Assembly (NCBI GenBank): GCA_033239525.1
Contig: BSYO01000014.1
Coordinates: 9,656,021 to 9,720,020, forward strand
Origin: Nepenthes gracilis
Taxonomy: Eukaryota; Streptophyta; Magnoliopsida; Caryophyllales; Nepenthaceae
Length of the DNA stretch: 64,000 bases
Reading direction: 5' to 3'
Made by a program: the position numbers and the translations under genes. Below the pieces are notes generated by a model that saw only the letters and a program-made list of their open reading frames with translations, searched no databases and had not been told where the DNA came from. Numbering within the stretch: the stretch's first letter is position 1; every line of letters begins with the position of its first letter. Positions 30,004-43,260 of the stretch are shown here, piece by piece.

Positions 30004-31967
30004 AATGGCTCCTCATGGCATCGTCGATATTGCTTCTATACTGGTAGAGCAAGTAAATCTCTATACAACAAATATCATATTCTGAGTGTCGTTCACACAT
30101 TGTGCCTGGCATTGATGAAATAGCTTGCTCTCCTCGTCCAGGGTTCATAACCATCTACGAGGAACATCTGAAAGCCGACATTCTTATCCTGTTTGTGAAG
30201 GAGTTGAGCAAGATCTTAAAGGCTTTGGAAATCTTTGTGGCTCACCTCCATCCCAACGCTCTCCGATACCTTGTTTCTCTATACATTTTCCTTCACACTA
30301 AAGGGCATTCTATAGATGCTTAGGTCTTGAAGGTAATATTCAAGTTTAACCAAGATGCCGATTATGTTTCCTTCACTCCTCGGAAAGAGTTTAAGATAAT
30401 CGGGGGGAACCCAAACTCAATAAAGGGTTGAAAGGACTGCTTCTTTTATTTAGTGGTCATTCTTGAGTGGAGAATCTCAAATAAATGGAGTAGAGTCAAT
30501 GGGGCCTATGCCGGTGATTTCCTGAGAATTGAGGAATGAATGGCGCAACCGCAAACGAGGCTCGTTGAATAGCATGCCATTATTTTGTGCCATACTGACT
30601 ACTGAGTCTCCAAAAGTGCGCTTAATGATATTCAGTGGGAAGTTCGGGTAGAGGGAGACAACGCCCCTGCCCCATTGCTTCAAAAGGAAGCTAAGAGATT
30701 TGTCCACTTGGGACTCCCCTAAGCAGGTGTGTGGCAAGGCAGTCCCTCTGTCACCTATCATTTTTGAGGAGTATTGGGCTATTGATGAGGCCTGTGTAGA
30801 GGCACCTACTCCAGTTGTCGGCGAGTTATCGCAGAGACCTGGTCTCACTTCTTCTTCATCTGCTGACTTGGATTTTAGTGTGTTGCTTTGAGGGGGTGAG
30901 CGTGGTGAGCCCTAATGGACTCTGCTATTGGAACAATCAACCCCTTGACAGTTAGGTCTGGCTAACCAATCGATGCCATGACTGTAGCCGAGTGTGGGGT
31001 CTAGATCTTGGTGGCTTCATTGCCGAAAGCACCAACCGTCGCTCCTCCTGCCACTCTAGTAGAGGTGGGAGGCAATGATGACCAGTTGGTGGAAGAATAA
31101 GTGGAGATGACCCAGAGGTTATGGCTGCTGCTAAGGTTGTGCCTTGCTGGGAGGTTTCGACTCCTAAGCTCCCAGATGTTTTGGAGGTGTCACCTCCAGG
31201 CTTTGAGGCACCTGTCTTCCGTCATGCTTGGCCCATGTGATTTTTGTTACCTCTAGCTAGATCGGGAGCCCAGGGCTCTTCTGGCCCCTCTTATTAGCAG
31301 GGTTCGTCTCTTCCAGAGGGTCCATCTTATTATGAGGTATTGATTCATAAACTTTGCTTTTGATCATGTTCTTTTACTACAATCCCTAATTGACCGTTCT
31401 ATTTTGCTGGACAGCCACAGGAGTCGCTTTAGGTGGTGGTAGAGGCTATGTATTGGCAGGACTTCAGCATCTTTCACCTGTCCTAGATGCATGTTGATTC
31501 CGTTGTGTTGGAAGAGATGGATCTCCAAGTGAATGCTATTATTGTCGTGGCTCTAAGAAGTAAAGAGTGGGCTGCCTGTCTCGACCAAGTACTATCCAAT
31601 ACGAAAGCAAGATCTTGAGAGCTTGAGGATAAGAATTATTAGGCTATGGATCGGATTGCCTTATTCAAGAACGAGTTTTGAGAGACACAACAACAACAAC
31701 AACTCGCCGAGCTCCAGAGTGAGTATGCCGGCTCGAGGGAGAGCTAAGGACCTGGTTTTTCCCTAATGAAGTTAGCTACATGATGGATGAAAGGTTCTGA
31801 GGCAGTGTTCGTTTTTACAAGTGGATTACGTCCTTAATGGCTCTGGACTTTCTTATTGGACTTCTTGATTCGAGGAATGCTGGAATTCAATGCCAATCCA
31901 ACTCGATCAACTTTCCAGAGATAGGAGGGGAGCCTTTGCTACAGTCATTGGGGGGGTCCCAACCTTA
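30004..31967 (+). pseudogene. Element D antisense gene remnant, one intron
   Basis: Begins MAPHGIVDIASILVEQ at 30004. Frameshifted, it continues at 30102-30323 with GFITIYEEHLKAD and HLHPNALRYLVSLYIF, the same domain signature as A, B and C. After 30323 frames are short: 30700-30891 has a Pro/Ser linker, then the intron 31337-31414, then coiled-coil remnants and an end (about 31830-31967) parallel to B's VARLIAPDFPVEFINQ tail. Its plus orientation, antisense to D pol, agrees with the other elements. Many stops; not functional. Confidence 0.65.
31337..31414 (+). other. Intron in element D antisense gene
   Basis: Donor GAG/GTATTGATT and acceptor GCTGGACAG/CCACAGG, 78 bp, at the same place as in B (82 bp) and C (69 bp). 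The acceptor context /CC matches B. Confidence 0.6.
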
Positions 31968-32065
31968 GGATTGTCTTTTGATAGAGTCATAGGCATAGGC
32001 GGTGTTTTTGTTTCTTCTGGATGGACTCTCCTTAATGTACTTATAAATTCTTTAATAAATCAGCC

Positions 32066-33848
32066 TGTGATGGAACAATTTTTTTTCTTAGTTAATTCCA
32101 TCATTTCAAAATAGGAATAGAAGCTCAAGTTTCACTCAGGTTCTCAGAAAATGGGTAAAGTTTTTCTTAAAATTGGGCTAAATAGAAAAATAAATCTGTA
32201 CATAACCTGTATAGCAAACCAGTACATGCACACAACTATTTATTTATACCATAATTTTTTCTACAATACGCGTTCACAGGATCACAGATGCCATCTATGG
32301 CATTAATCCAACAATTCATCTACTATATTAACAGTTCATGAGTGAGATACCATTTAGAACCTGTACAAAACATCCAGAAAGTATATAGTGGAAGCAGAAC
32401 TACTAACCTGAAGAAGCATAGTTTCTTGTTCATCATATGCATCACATACATTTCTATACAGAACCCATATATACATATATACCCATAGGCATAAAATCCT
32501 TATACAAAACCATATGTCAAAATTAGGTCTTTACATCCAACTATTTCTCTTAGTGACTCTAAAATACTTCAGATCCTCGGAAGTCTTTAGATTAAACTCT
32601 AGATTGCTTTTTCTCGTCAGGTACCACTTCATAGCCTCATCTGGAGGGAAAAAATAGTAAAACAGTGAGTCAAAACTCAACAAGGTACATGCATACATGC
32701 AATAAATCCGTTATGCAGAATAGTTATACAGGCATATTGTAGCATAAAATATACAGAAGCCGAATAGTGCATGGAAAGTAGAGAAAGCATGATTTGACAT
32801 TAATTAAATTTCAAAAATCAGAAATCAGTACAATCATACTTTAGAAAGTAGAAATCAATCTCAATTCCATATGTTATAGAAATTCCTTTTTCTAACAGTA
32901 AAGGACCCTACCAATAAACTTTACTAGCGGAAGGGGCGAATAATCGAGGATAGATTATATTCACTCCACATAATCTGAGGTTAGAAATAACCATCTTGTC
33001 TCGTGGGACATCCCTTCTCGCGGGATTTAGCATAGTATGCCAGCTGGTTATACTAAACTACCCTTTAGGTTAACGCCCTGAAAAAGGACAGATCACATAT
33101 AACTCCATGAATAGAATTATTCTCGATTACCGCCATAACATTTTAAGGTATGTTGGAGAATCTAACCCGACTGTATATCAGTCCTGGGTTCTAAATAACA
33201 TCGGAAATATTTTTCTTTTTATTTCTTAACTGAAAACCCTTTTTTAATTTCAGAAGTTAATTAAAGTTTCTCAATAACTCTTCAATAACTTCAGAATATA
33301 TAGTAAACAGTTAAAAACTCTTCAGATGTGTTCCAGAATATACAGAAACAGTTTATAATTCTTCAGAAAATTAATAGTGTAAATCGGTGTAAACTTTTCA
33401 GTCATAATTCACATGCTATACATTACTATGTTACCGATTAACTTTTACATGACAAAAAATTTAGATTAAAATGGTTAAATCCCTTCAATTTCGTATTTAG
33501 GACTTCGCCAAAGCTTTCGAACTCAAATCGAACACCAAACATGTGTTTATTTATGAAATCAACGTCATAAATCCAAATACATAAATTAAATCATGCATTT
33601 TAACCAAAAACCTATAATATACATAAATCAAAGCGCACCTAGCACACTGCGAGCGGTTGTGTACTGTATTTTGCGCTCACTGCCGCACCTCAGGCGCACG
33701 GCAGGCACAGCCCTGCTGCTTGCTGAACTCCGGTGAATTTCTAACTTTTACTTCCAACCCTCATTTTTCAATGTATGTTTGGCGTTTTATAGATTATCAT
33801 CATTTTAATGACTCCAAAATTGTCATATTTCGAGTCCAGAATGTCACA
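32066..33848 (-). repeat. Element E 3' LTR with internal deletion
   Basis: 1783 bp, TGTGATGG...TGTCACA on the plus strand. Compared with the other LTR it lacks about 390 bp at about 33622 (counterpart of about 40030-40450), which includes the candidate TATA of the 5' LTR. Confidence 0.88.
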
Positions 33849-33862
33849 CTCCCCCCCACTTA
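33849..33862 (-). other. Element E polypurine tract
   Basis: CTCCCCCCCACTT on the plus strand, i.e. AAGTGGGGGGGAG in sense, abutting the LTR. Confidence 0.8.
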
Positions 33863-33889
33863 AAGAAATTTCGTCATCGAAATTAAACA

Positions 33890-35330
33890 AAGTTACGTAC
33901 CTCAAGAAAATAAGTGGGGATATTTGCTTCGGATTTCCTCTTTGCGCTCCCAGGTGGCCTCCTCCGGTGAATGATTCTTCCAAAGCACTTTAACCAGGGA
34001 AATGGTCTTAGTGCTCAACCTCTGATCCTTTTAATCGAAAATTTGTAGCGGCTCCTCAATATAAGATAAATCCTTGTCGAAAGTCAAGGATCCGCATTCA
34101 ATCATAGGCACAGGATCATGGACGTACTTTCAAAGTATCGATACATGAAATATATCGTGTACGCTCGTCAGACTAGGTGGTAATGCCAACATGTAGGCTT
34201 CCTCCCTGATCCTTTCCCGAATCTCAAAAGGTCCAATAAATTGTGGCTTCAGTTTTTCCTTCACTCCAAACCGGAATGTTCCATCGGACGGTGAGACTTT
34301 CAGAAAAATAAGATCTCCTACCTCAAAACTCAATTCTGTCCTCCTCCTATTTGTATAACTTTTATGTCTGCTTTGAGTAACCTTCTGATTTTCATAGATT
34401 AGTTTAATTTTCTTTGCCGTTTGCTTCACAATCTTGGGGCCCAAAATCCTTTTATCTTCAATTTCCTCACAGTGAATTGGCGACCTGCATTTTCTTCCAT
34501 ACAAAGCTTCAAAAGGCGCAATGCCGATACTAGCTTGATGACTGTTATTATAAGCAAATCAGAGGCCCTCAACATATCCTCAAGAATCTGGTTAGTACGC
34601 TTAGAATGGCCATCAGTTTGCGGTTGATGCACATTACTAAATTTTAACTCTGTCCCCAGTTTTCTATGCAAGCTTTTTCAAAATCTCGAGACAAAATGGG
34701 GATCTCTATCAGATACAATAGAGGAATGAACTCCATGCAGCCTTATGATCTCATTCACATATAATTGAGCCAGTCTATCACACGAATAGGTTGCCCTGAT
34801 AACTAAGAAGTGGGCTGATTTTGTGAGCTGATCAACTATAACCCAAATGACGTTATGATTTCTAGGAGTTTTCGGTAAACCTGATACAAAATCCATAGTA
34901 ATGTCTTTTCATTTCCAGTTCGGGATCGACATTGGCTGTAATAATCTAGAAGGTTCCTCCTTTCATCTTCAGTTGCTGACACACAAGGTATTTCTCCACA
35001 TAAGCCATAATATCTCTCTTTATATTCCTCCACTAGAGAATTTTATTCAGGTCCTGATATATTTTGTTAGTTCCGGGGTGGATGGTATATCTAGACCGAT
35101 GGACTTCCTTCAAAATCTTCTTTTTTAGTTCTCTATGGTCTGGTATACATAGTCGATCTCTAAACCTCAATACTCTATCAGTTTGCACATTGAAATCAAC
35201 TCGAGACTCCTTACTCAGATCACTTGTAATTCCTACAAGAAACATGTCATTAGTTTGCTTCTCCTTAATTTTACTAATTACCTCCGGTTGGATCTGAAGA
35301 TAAGATAGGAGCATTCTATCACCCTTAGCA
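33890..35330 (-). pseudogene. Element E integrase and chromodomain
   Basis: In sense: an HHCC region (EVHRSRYTIHPGTNKIYQDL) near 35060, the core with MDFVSGLPKT and SIVSDRDPHF (two Asp present), then TDGHSKRTNQILEDML, where the catalytic Glu position is Lys. The C-terminal GPF block (KLKPQFIGPFEIRERI) runs to HDIFHVSIL at about 34130. Downstream, in another frame, DLSYIEEPLQIFD, a stop, then SLVKVLWKNHSPEEATWERK and YPHLF form a chromodomain (about 33900-34080). Chromodomains steer integration to particular chromatin. Several stops are present. Confidence 0.88.
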
Positions 35331-36540
35331 TGACGTTGGATATCACATTATTTCAAATAATCCAATATTTTCATATGCTTGATTTGCAATTGAGCCACAT
35401 ACCCCGATTGGCGACTTAATGCATTGGCAACTACATTGGCCTTCCCTGACTTATACTGTATATCATAGTCATAATCCTTTAAAAAATCAAGCCACCTCCT
35501 TTGTCTCATATTAAACTATTTCTGAGAAAATAAATACTATAGACTTTTATGATCAGAATACACAAAAAATTTTTCACCATACAAGTAATGTCTCTAAATT
35601 TTTAAGGCAAATAAAATAGCAGCAAGCTCTAGATCATGGGTAGGGTAGTTCTTTTCATGTACTTTCAATTGCCTAGACCCATAAGCCACTACCTTATCAT
35701 ACTGTATCAATACATATCCTAAACCCGCCTTAGAGGCGTCATAGTACACCTTATGACCTCCTAAACCTCCTAGAATAGCCAATACTGGAGTGATAGTTAA
35801 ACAATCCTTCAGCTCCTGAAAACTCTGACCACACTTTTCAATCCATTCAAACTTAACTTCCGTTTTTAGCAATTGAGTCAGGGGCATAGCAATTTGTAAA
35901 AAATTCTTTATAAATCGCATGTAATAACCTGGCATACCCAGAAAGCTTCTAATCTCAGTCACAGAAGTCGGCCTACTCCAATTTGTAACAGCCTCCACTT
36001 TCTTTGGATCCATAGAAATACCACCATCACAAATTACATGCTCCAGAAATATTATCTTCTCCAGCCAGAATTCACATTTATCCAGCTTAGCATATAATTT
36101 TTTTTCACGGAGCACTTGAAGTACTATCCTCAGGTGAGTTTCATGCTCCTCATAGTTCTTTGAATAGATTAGGATATCATTGAAAAAAATCACCACAAAT
36201 TTATCTAGATACGGCTTGAACACCCTATTCATCTAATCTATAAAAGCAGCTGGAGCATTCATGAGGCCAAAAGGCATAACAAGGAACTCGTAATGGCCAT
36301 AACGCGTCCTTAACGCAGTCTTAGCTACATCCGCTGGCTTAATCCTCAACTGATAATAGCCGGACCTCAAATCGATCTTCGAGAACACCCAAAATCTTTG
36401 CAACTGATCAAATAAATTATCAATACACGACAGAGGATATTTATTCTTAATCGTGATTTTGTTCAACTCACGATAATCAACACATAGCCGTAAAGACCCA
36501 TCTTTCTTCCTTACAAACAATACAGTGCTCTTCAAGTAGA
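35331..36540 (-). pseudogene. Element E reverse transcriptase and RNase H
   Basis: [53 protein letters not shown], then a stop at 36233, then FVVIFFNDILIYSKNYEEH. The active site reads F-N-D where chromoviruses have I-D-D, so the first catalytic Asp is Asn, again explicable by CG to CA. RNase H: VYYDASKAGLGYVL, VAYGSRQLKVHEKNYPTHDL and ELAAILFALK to 35594; the remainder to 35331 is broken. Confidence 0.9.
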
Positions 36541-37330
36541 CACACTCGGCTTTATAAAACCATTATCTAACAATTCATACAATTGTAACTTTAGCTCCTT
36601 CAATTCAGTTGGAGCCATATGATAAGGGGCCTTAGAAATCGGACTGACATCAGGAACAATAGCAATCTCAAACTTAAACTCAATCTCCCGGTACGGAGGC
36701 AATCCAGGCAAATCCTTAGGAAATACATCATTGAAATTACAAACAATTAGGATGTCCTTAGCTGGCACATTATGACTCCCAGTGGTGCAAGCATAAGCCA
36801 AGTAAGTTTTATATCCATTTTTCACCAAATGTTTAGCATGTAAAGCAGAAATCAATATAGGCATCTCCTTCTTCCTAATACCTTGGAAGAAAATGGATTC
36901 CATCCCAAGAATATCAAAACAAACTCTCTTTAGAAAATAATTAATACTGGCGTGATATTTATCCAACCAGTCTTTCCCCAGAATCATATCAAAATCACCC
37001 ATGTTTAACAATACCAAATCCACAATCAAACATTTCCCATTTACCTCCACCATACATCCAGGATACAAAATATCAGTAGTCACAGGGAATCAAATAAGAT
37101 AGTTACATGGGATAGTTACAATACAACATGTAAACCGTGGAGAAATAAAGGAGTGGGTAGATCCCGAATCAAATAAGATAGATGCAGGAACTTCACAAAT
37201 AGAAAGAGTACCTTCCACGACATTTAGCGATATCTCCGGATCCTGAATAGTCACTGCGAAGCCCTTTGTCGGAACAGTAGGCTTCTTTCCCTCCAACTTC
37301 GGAGGTTAAGGATAGTCTTTCACCACGTGA
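36532..37330 (-). pseudogene. Element E protease and RT N-terminus
   Basis: Protease: VPASILFDSGSTHSFISPRF with an intact D-S-G triad (37090-37296), then after a frame change GDFDMILGKDWLDKYHASI and the pre-RT region KDLPGLPPYREIEFKFEI, YHMAPTELKELKLQL to 36532. Typical chromovirus layout. Confidence 0.88.
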
Positions 37331-38263
37331 CCCTACTGTCCACATCTAAAGCATACTCCCGATACCGTACGACTAGCCTGCCCTGAATATTTTCTCCCAC
37401 AGAAAGTACAATCTATAGTTAATGCTCTAGAACCAGTCATTGACTGACCCAGTACAACACTCTTTCCCTTATCAACTGTCTTTGCCTTCTTGCACTATCT
37501 AGAAGATCTCACAAGGGATCCAACACTAATTTTAGCCTGGCTGGCAGTCCTCTTTGCATAAAATTTCTCTATCTCCACATCTTTCTCATAAATGATTGTT
37601 CGGTCCAGTATATCAGTGTATGTCTTGAGCTTCGGTGTAGATAGTTACTTTCTAATATTATCCCGCAGCCCTTGTTAAAACTTCTTCATCTTTCTCAGTT
37701 CATCTTCCACATAAAAAAGCGAGAATTGGGATAATTCAGTGAATTTAGCATCATATTCCATCATAGTCATATTTTCCTGCTTTAATCTCATGAATTCCAA
37801 CTTCTTTTAATCCCGGAGATTGAACGGGAAGTGTTTCTCCAAAAAAGCTTTCTCGAACATATCCCAAGTAATCTCCTCGTTGGGCACTCCAGTATTCTCT
37901 TCTTCATATCCCACCAGCTGTTTGCCTCGTCCTCCAACTTACACACAGCGAAGGTGACCTTTTCTTTGTCTGTACACCGAATCACCACAAATATTTTCTT
38001 CATCCTCTTAGGCATATATCCACTTTCGTTGAATCGGGCTTTCCTAAGAAGTTCGGTGCTCGCTCCGTAGTAAACCTACCATAAGTCGTAGGAGCATGAT
38101 ACGCCGGAACTGGCTTTGGTGCAAGGACTGGAGCCATATGTCTCTACTTGACAAACTCCACTACATTAGTCATCCTCTCCAACAACTCTACATACGCGGT
38201 CTCCCAATCGTGGGATGTATTAGGACCACCACGGTTTTTTCTTCTACCCATTCTACTAGCCAT
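37297..38263 (-). pseudogene. Element E gag
   Basis: Starts at 38263 with MASRMGRRKNRGGP. Retrotransposon-gag fragment FAVCKLEDEANSWWDMKK near 37900, and a zinc knuckle near 37340-37390 reading CFRCGQ, a stop, GHVVKDY, so both a stop and loss of the last Cys. Multiple stops. Confidence 0.82.
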
Positions 38264-38480
38264 CCTATAATCAAGATAAATACAATATTATAATCTCAAG
38301 AAATCAGTTGAAGGAAAAAAATATTTAACAGCTTAATGAAATTTAAACCTAGCCTAAGAACCAATCTTTTAAGAGTTCTAGTTGCCTTAATTACCTGGCC
38401 TATTTCTACAAGAATTCAGTACAGAGATTCAAGCTTATACTTTCGCTTTTCATTCAATCAATTTCTAAGGCATCTCATTT

Positions 38481-38491
38481 CTCTGATACCA
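38481..38491 (-). other. Element E primer-binding site (initiator-Met tRNA)
   Basis: Sense TGGTATCAGAG, the classic initiator-Met site of chromoviruses, two bases from the LTR end. Confidence 0.85.
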
Positions 38492-38493
38492 AT

Positions 38494-40670
38494 TATGACG
38501 GAACAGATTTTTTTTTCCAATTAATTTTGTCATTTTAGAATAGGAACAGAAACCCAAGTCTCACTCAGGTTTTGAAAAAAAATGGGTAGAATTTCTCCTA
38601 AAATTGGGCTAAATAGAAAGATAAACCTATACAAAACCTATATAGCAAACCAGTGCATGCATACAACTATCTATTTATACTATAATTTTTCCTACAACAT
38701 GCATTCATAGGACCACAGATGCCATCCATGACATTAATCCAACAATCCATCTACTATTTTAACAGTTCATGAGTGAGATGCCATCTAGGACCTGTACAAA
38801 ATATTTAAAAAGCATATAGCGGAAGCAGAACTATTAACTGTAGAAGTATAGTTTCCTATTCATCATATGTATCACATACATTTCTATACAAGACCCATAT
38901 ATACATATATACCCATAGGCATAAAATCCATATACAAAACCATATAGCAAAATCAGGTCTTTACATCCAACTATTTCTCTTAGCGATACTAAAATACTTC
39001 TAATCCTCGGAAGTCTTCAAATTAAGCTCTAGGTCTCTCTTTCTCATTAGGTACCAGCTCTACAGTCTCATCTGGAGGGAAATAAATAGTAAAAAGTGAG
39101 TCAAAATCCAACAAGATATATGCATACATATAGTAAATCTGTTATGCAGAACAGTTATATAGGCATATCATAGGATAAAATATACAGAAGCTGAATAGTG
39201 TATGGAAAGTAGAGAAAGTATGATTTGACATTAATTAAACTTCAGAAATCAGAAATCAGTACAATCATACTTCAGAAAGTAGAAATCAGTCTCAATTTCA
39301 CAAGTTATAGAAATTTCTTTTTCTATTAGTAAAGGACCCTACCAGTAGACCCTACTAGCGAAGGGGGTGAATAATCGAGGATAGATTGTGTTCACTCCAC
39401 ACAATCTAAAGCCAGAAATAGTCATCTCATCTTGTGGGATTCAAGTATAGTACGTTGGTGATAACAGTAAACTACCCTCTAGGTTAATGCCCTAAGGAAG
39501 GGCGAATCACAAATAACTCCATGGACAGAGTTATCATCGATTACCACAATAACATTCTAAGACATATCGGAGAACCTAACCCGACTGTATATCTGTTTTG
39601 GATCCTAAATAATATTATCAGAAATATTTTTCTTCTTATTTCTTAACTGAAAACCCCTTTTAAATTTCAGAAGTCAGTTAGAGTTTCTCAATAACTCTTC
39701 AGTAGCTTCAAAATATACAATAAACCGTTAAAAACTCTTCAGATGTGTTTCAAAATATACAATAAACAGTTTATAATTCTTCAGAAAATTAACAATGTAA
39801 ATCGGTGTAAACTTTTCGGTCATAATTCAGATGCTATACATTACCATGTTACCGATTTACTTTTACATGATAAGAAATTTGAATTAAATCCCTTCAATTT
39901 TGTACTTAGGGCTTCGCCAAAGCTTTCAGACTCAAATTGAACACCAAACATGTGTTTATTCATGAAATTAATGCCATAAATCCAGATAAATATATTAAAT
40001 CATGCATTTTAACCAAAAACCCATAATATTTTTGAGTTAGGGTTTCACGACATACTTTCAGAACCAAATCAAACTCTATATTCATACTTGTTTATGAAAT
40101 TGAAGCCAAGTATTACAATACACACAAGGAAACATGAAATCTAACCGAACAATCGAGGGAAACATGCTTCGTTTGCCTTAAATATGGAGCAATAAAACTT
40201 TATAGCATTTTTACCAATTTTGAAACAAGAAAAAGCAGTAAAAACGTAAAATAGCGTTCGAGGTTCACTTGCCTGAGCCCGATCTACCGTTATTTTTACT
40301 TGGAGTGGATTGGAACGAGTGATTTCTTCTTTTTCCTCTTCTCTACTCCCTCCTTTTCCTTCGTGCTGCTGCTGTTCTCCCTTCTCTTTTTTCCCCTTCA
40401 CTTTATAACAAAAACAAAATCAGAACGTGGGGTAAAAGTCGCACCCGCGCTCGAGCGCGCCTGGCGCACGGCGAGCGACTATGTACTGTATTTTGCGCTC
40501 GCTGTCGCGCCTCGGGCGCACGACAGACGCAGCCCTGCTGCTTGCTAAACTTGGGTGAATTTCCAACTTTTACTTCCAACCCTCATTTTTCAATACATGT
40601 TTGACTTCTTATAGATTATCATCATTTTAATTACTCCCAAATTGTCATATTTCGGGTCCGAAACCTCACA
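38494..40670 (-). repeat. Element E 5' LTR
   Basis: 2177 bp; sense ends CCGTCATA, so the terminal CA has decayed to TA. A candidate TATAAAG (reverse complement near 40403-40410) lies about 260 bp from the sense start. Confidence 0.88.
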
Positions 40671-41149
40671 CAGCCAGTTTGTTTTGATTATTATCATCAA
40701 TACTTCTCTTCTCACGTTGAATTTCTTTATTCAACATTTATTTATATGTCGACTAAGCATTATTGCTATCGTTGTGGGGCTTGGTTTGGACACGTTTGTC
40801 TGGTTGTGCTTCTTCTAGCGAGAGGACGTCGTGGCCTGTTGATTTTGTTGGTGCTCTTTCCTATGGGAAGATATTGTAGCACACCTGTTAGCGATCCTCA
40901 TTGGGACCAACTGGGTTTGGTTGCCGCATTCGCCAGGGTCTAACAAAGTCTAGGTCATCATTCGCACGAAATATCAATACTCAGTCTTATTAATGGACGC
41001 CATGGCTTTTATGTATCCAATTCTAATCCCTCTGCTGTTGTTGATTGATGGCGCTTGTCCCCATCGAAGGGAGTTATCACACGCACACTGAAAAGCCTCC
41101 TAAGTTTTTTTTAAGGTCGCTCATCTAAGGAGGTCCGACTCTCATCCGC

Positions 41150-41273
41150 AAGCCCCCCGATAGTGGGATTCGACCGTGCTTGGGCCACTCAACTATTAGA
41201 ACCGAGGTTTAGTTTTTGATCTCTTTGGACCGCTCAGATTATAGGATCAAGATTTTTGCTAGATTGGTTAACA
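41150..41273 (-). repeat. Element D remnant of post-pol array
   Basis: Two or three units (CTTGGGCCACTCAACTATTA, GGACCGCTCAGATTATAGGA) recall the GGGCCAC-stem-loop-stem units of B but with decayed stems. Confidence 0.4.
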
Positions 41274-41310
41274 GGTGAAGCATTTTCACCCAACTTAGGG
41301 ACAGTTTGGG
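41274..41310 (-). other. Element D paired hairpins H1 and H2
   Basis: H2: GGTGAA (41274-41279), loop GCATT, TTCACC (41285-41290). H1: CCCAA (41289-41293) with TTGGG (41306-41310) around CTTAGGGACAGT. Relative to B, H1 shows the paired change G:C to A:T, and the H2 stem is entirely different but fully paired. Confidence 0.55.
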
Positions 41311-41419
41311 TCATTTGATTTTATGTGATGGAATGAAAACATTCATATGAATAACAAAATTAATGTAACGTCATTTTATTAATTGAAATGTGGTACATAT
41401 TACAAGCAACCCGCGTGAT

Positions 41420-42802
41420 GTATACCGAACTTACGTATGTTCGGTAAGGACTCATTGATAAGACTTTTTGAGGTGGATGATGTTCCATATCCTCAGGATC
41501 AGTTTGCTGTTCTGGGTGCGTAACCTGTACGCATCGCTTTGGAAAATCGCTGATATGAGTAATGGCTTCTCCCAATTTGGGAAATGTTTATTCATGTTGG
41601 CATTTTTGCCTGTTGCATCTATACTTGGTAGAACTGGTCCCCTACCTCAAATCATAATACTTTCACCTTCTTGTTATAATACCAAGTGATCAGTTACTGA
41701 TAAGTCGTCATGCTCACTCTAGCTGCGTCTTGGGCTTCTTCAAGTAAGTTAAGATACTCTCTGAGTTGTCGAGAATTATTGAGTGGGTTAAAGCTCTCGA
41801 CCCTGAGGTTGGGCAATTTGATTTCTATCGGATGATCGCTTTAATTTCGTAACATAGGTAGAAGAGCGTCTCACGGGTAAGTTCCCTTAGTATCGTCTAG
41901 TATGACCACAGCATGGAAGGTAGTTCGTTCGCCCAAGAGCCATCTACATCTTCTAGTTTCTCTTTTAGCCCATATAATAGTATTAGATTCATTATTTTCA
42001 CTTGCATGTTTACTTGTGGATAGGTGATAGAAGTGTGAACTAGCATGTTTTTAAACTCATGTAGTACTTCGTATAATATTTACTAGTTAATTGGGTTCCA
42101 TTATCGGTCACTATGACCTCCAGTATCCCGAATCTACATATGATACTCTATCGAATGAACTCTGTTACATTTTGTTTGATTATCCGTGCCAGTGGTGAGG
42201 ATTTGACCCATTTCATGAAGTAGTCAATGCCGACTATGATAAATTTTCTTTGGCTAGAAGTAATGGGCAATGGGTCGAATATGTCGAGTCCCTATTGTGC
42301 GAACGACCATGGTGATTATAGGGCCTATAGTTTCGTGTGCGGTTGATAATGAACATTGCCGTAGACTTGGCAACTCTCACATTTCTTCACGAATTTTATG
42401 GCGTCTCACCTCATTGTTGGCCAGTGGTTGCCTGGCACATAACTTTGAATGCCAAATTTTTTCCTTCGATGTGTGATCTGCAAGTACTGAGATGCACCTC
42501 GCTCAGTGTGTAGTTAACTTCTTCTAGCGTGAGACACCACATGTAAGAGGTTGATTACTCTCGCCGGTATAACTTCCCATCCATGATGGTGTACTAGCAT
42601 GTTTTCCTTTTTATGCGCTTGGTTTCCTCTAAATTTTCTGGTAGAAGGCCATCAGTGAGGTACTTTTTTTATGGAGTTATCCAGTTCTTATAGTTTGAGA
42701 TCTGTAGCATCTCTTGCTCTGGCTCCTCTATACTCGGGGAGCTAAGAACTTCTCACATGTCTCGGGTATATTATTTGGGATTACAGGTTCTTACCGCTTT
42801 TG
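41420..42802 (-). pseudogene. Element D integrase remnant
   Basis: Nucleotide-level match in order with B 19340-20560: the C-terminal block near 41640-41760, the TDNGTQF region near 42085-42125 (CCATTATCGGTCACTATGAC on the plus strand) and the WGLD region near 42285. Frames are short; no intact domain. Confidence 0.7.
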
Positions 42803-43260
42803 CTAATTATTTGTCTTCAAGTTGTCCTCTCTTGAGATGTGGACTATCTCGATCTTATCGAATGTCTGAATCAGGCTTTTCACTCTAGCGAGGTATCTCA
42901 CGGGCAAAGGGATAGACACCTTGAAATTTTTGAAGAATTGGTTGATAATTAGCTCCGAGTCATTATAGACGATCAAATTCTTCGCTAAGTATTCATTCGC
43001 CAGCCTGAGTCTGGCTAGTAACGTTTCATACTCGGTGACATTGGTGATGGTTGGGAATCTGAGGGTCATTAAATATTTTATCTCTAACCCATTTATAATC
43101 CTCGAAACCACACCTACTCTACTTATTGATTGATTCAATGTTCCGTCTATGTGCAATATCCAAGTTGGATCTTCTATTTGCTGGCCGGTGCCTTTGCTTG
43201 GCCTGAGAGCATCTAGAATTGGGGTTGTCATTTTGACTATAAAATATATGAGGGTTTGAC
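42803..43260 (-). pseudogene. Element D archaeal-type RNase H
   Basis: 142-residue frame with WILHIDGTLNQS, NVTEYETLLARLRLANEYLA, VYNDSELIINQF and IEIVHISREDN. Three of the acidic residues (D, E, D) are visible. Confirms that D is a Tat element. Confidence 0.8.

Larger units (their letters stand above)
32061..40675 (-). mobile_element. Element E: Tekay-type chromovirus nested in D, TSD CAGCC
   Basis: 8605 bp (32066-40670), TSD CAGCC at 32061-32065 and 40671-40675. The primer-binding site CTCTGATACCA (sense TGGTATCAGAG, initiator-Met tRNA) at 38481-38491, long LTRs and a C-terminal chromodomain after integrase identify a chromovirus of the Tekay/Del kind. It split D between its antisense gene and its post-pol hairpins. 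Stops in every domain and changed catalytic residues make it dead. Confidence 0.93.

Noticed and set aside
31890..32114. 74-residue frame at the D/E junction
   Set aside because: Its end is the E LTR, so the frame is created by the insertion; only the first part belongs to the D antisense remnant.
40300..40548. Frames in the GC-rich part of the E 5' LTR
   Set aside because: Low-complexity Phe/Ser and Glu/Lys products inside an LTR segment that is deleted in the other copy; no protein evidence.
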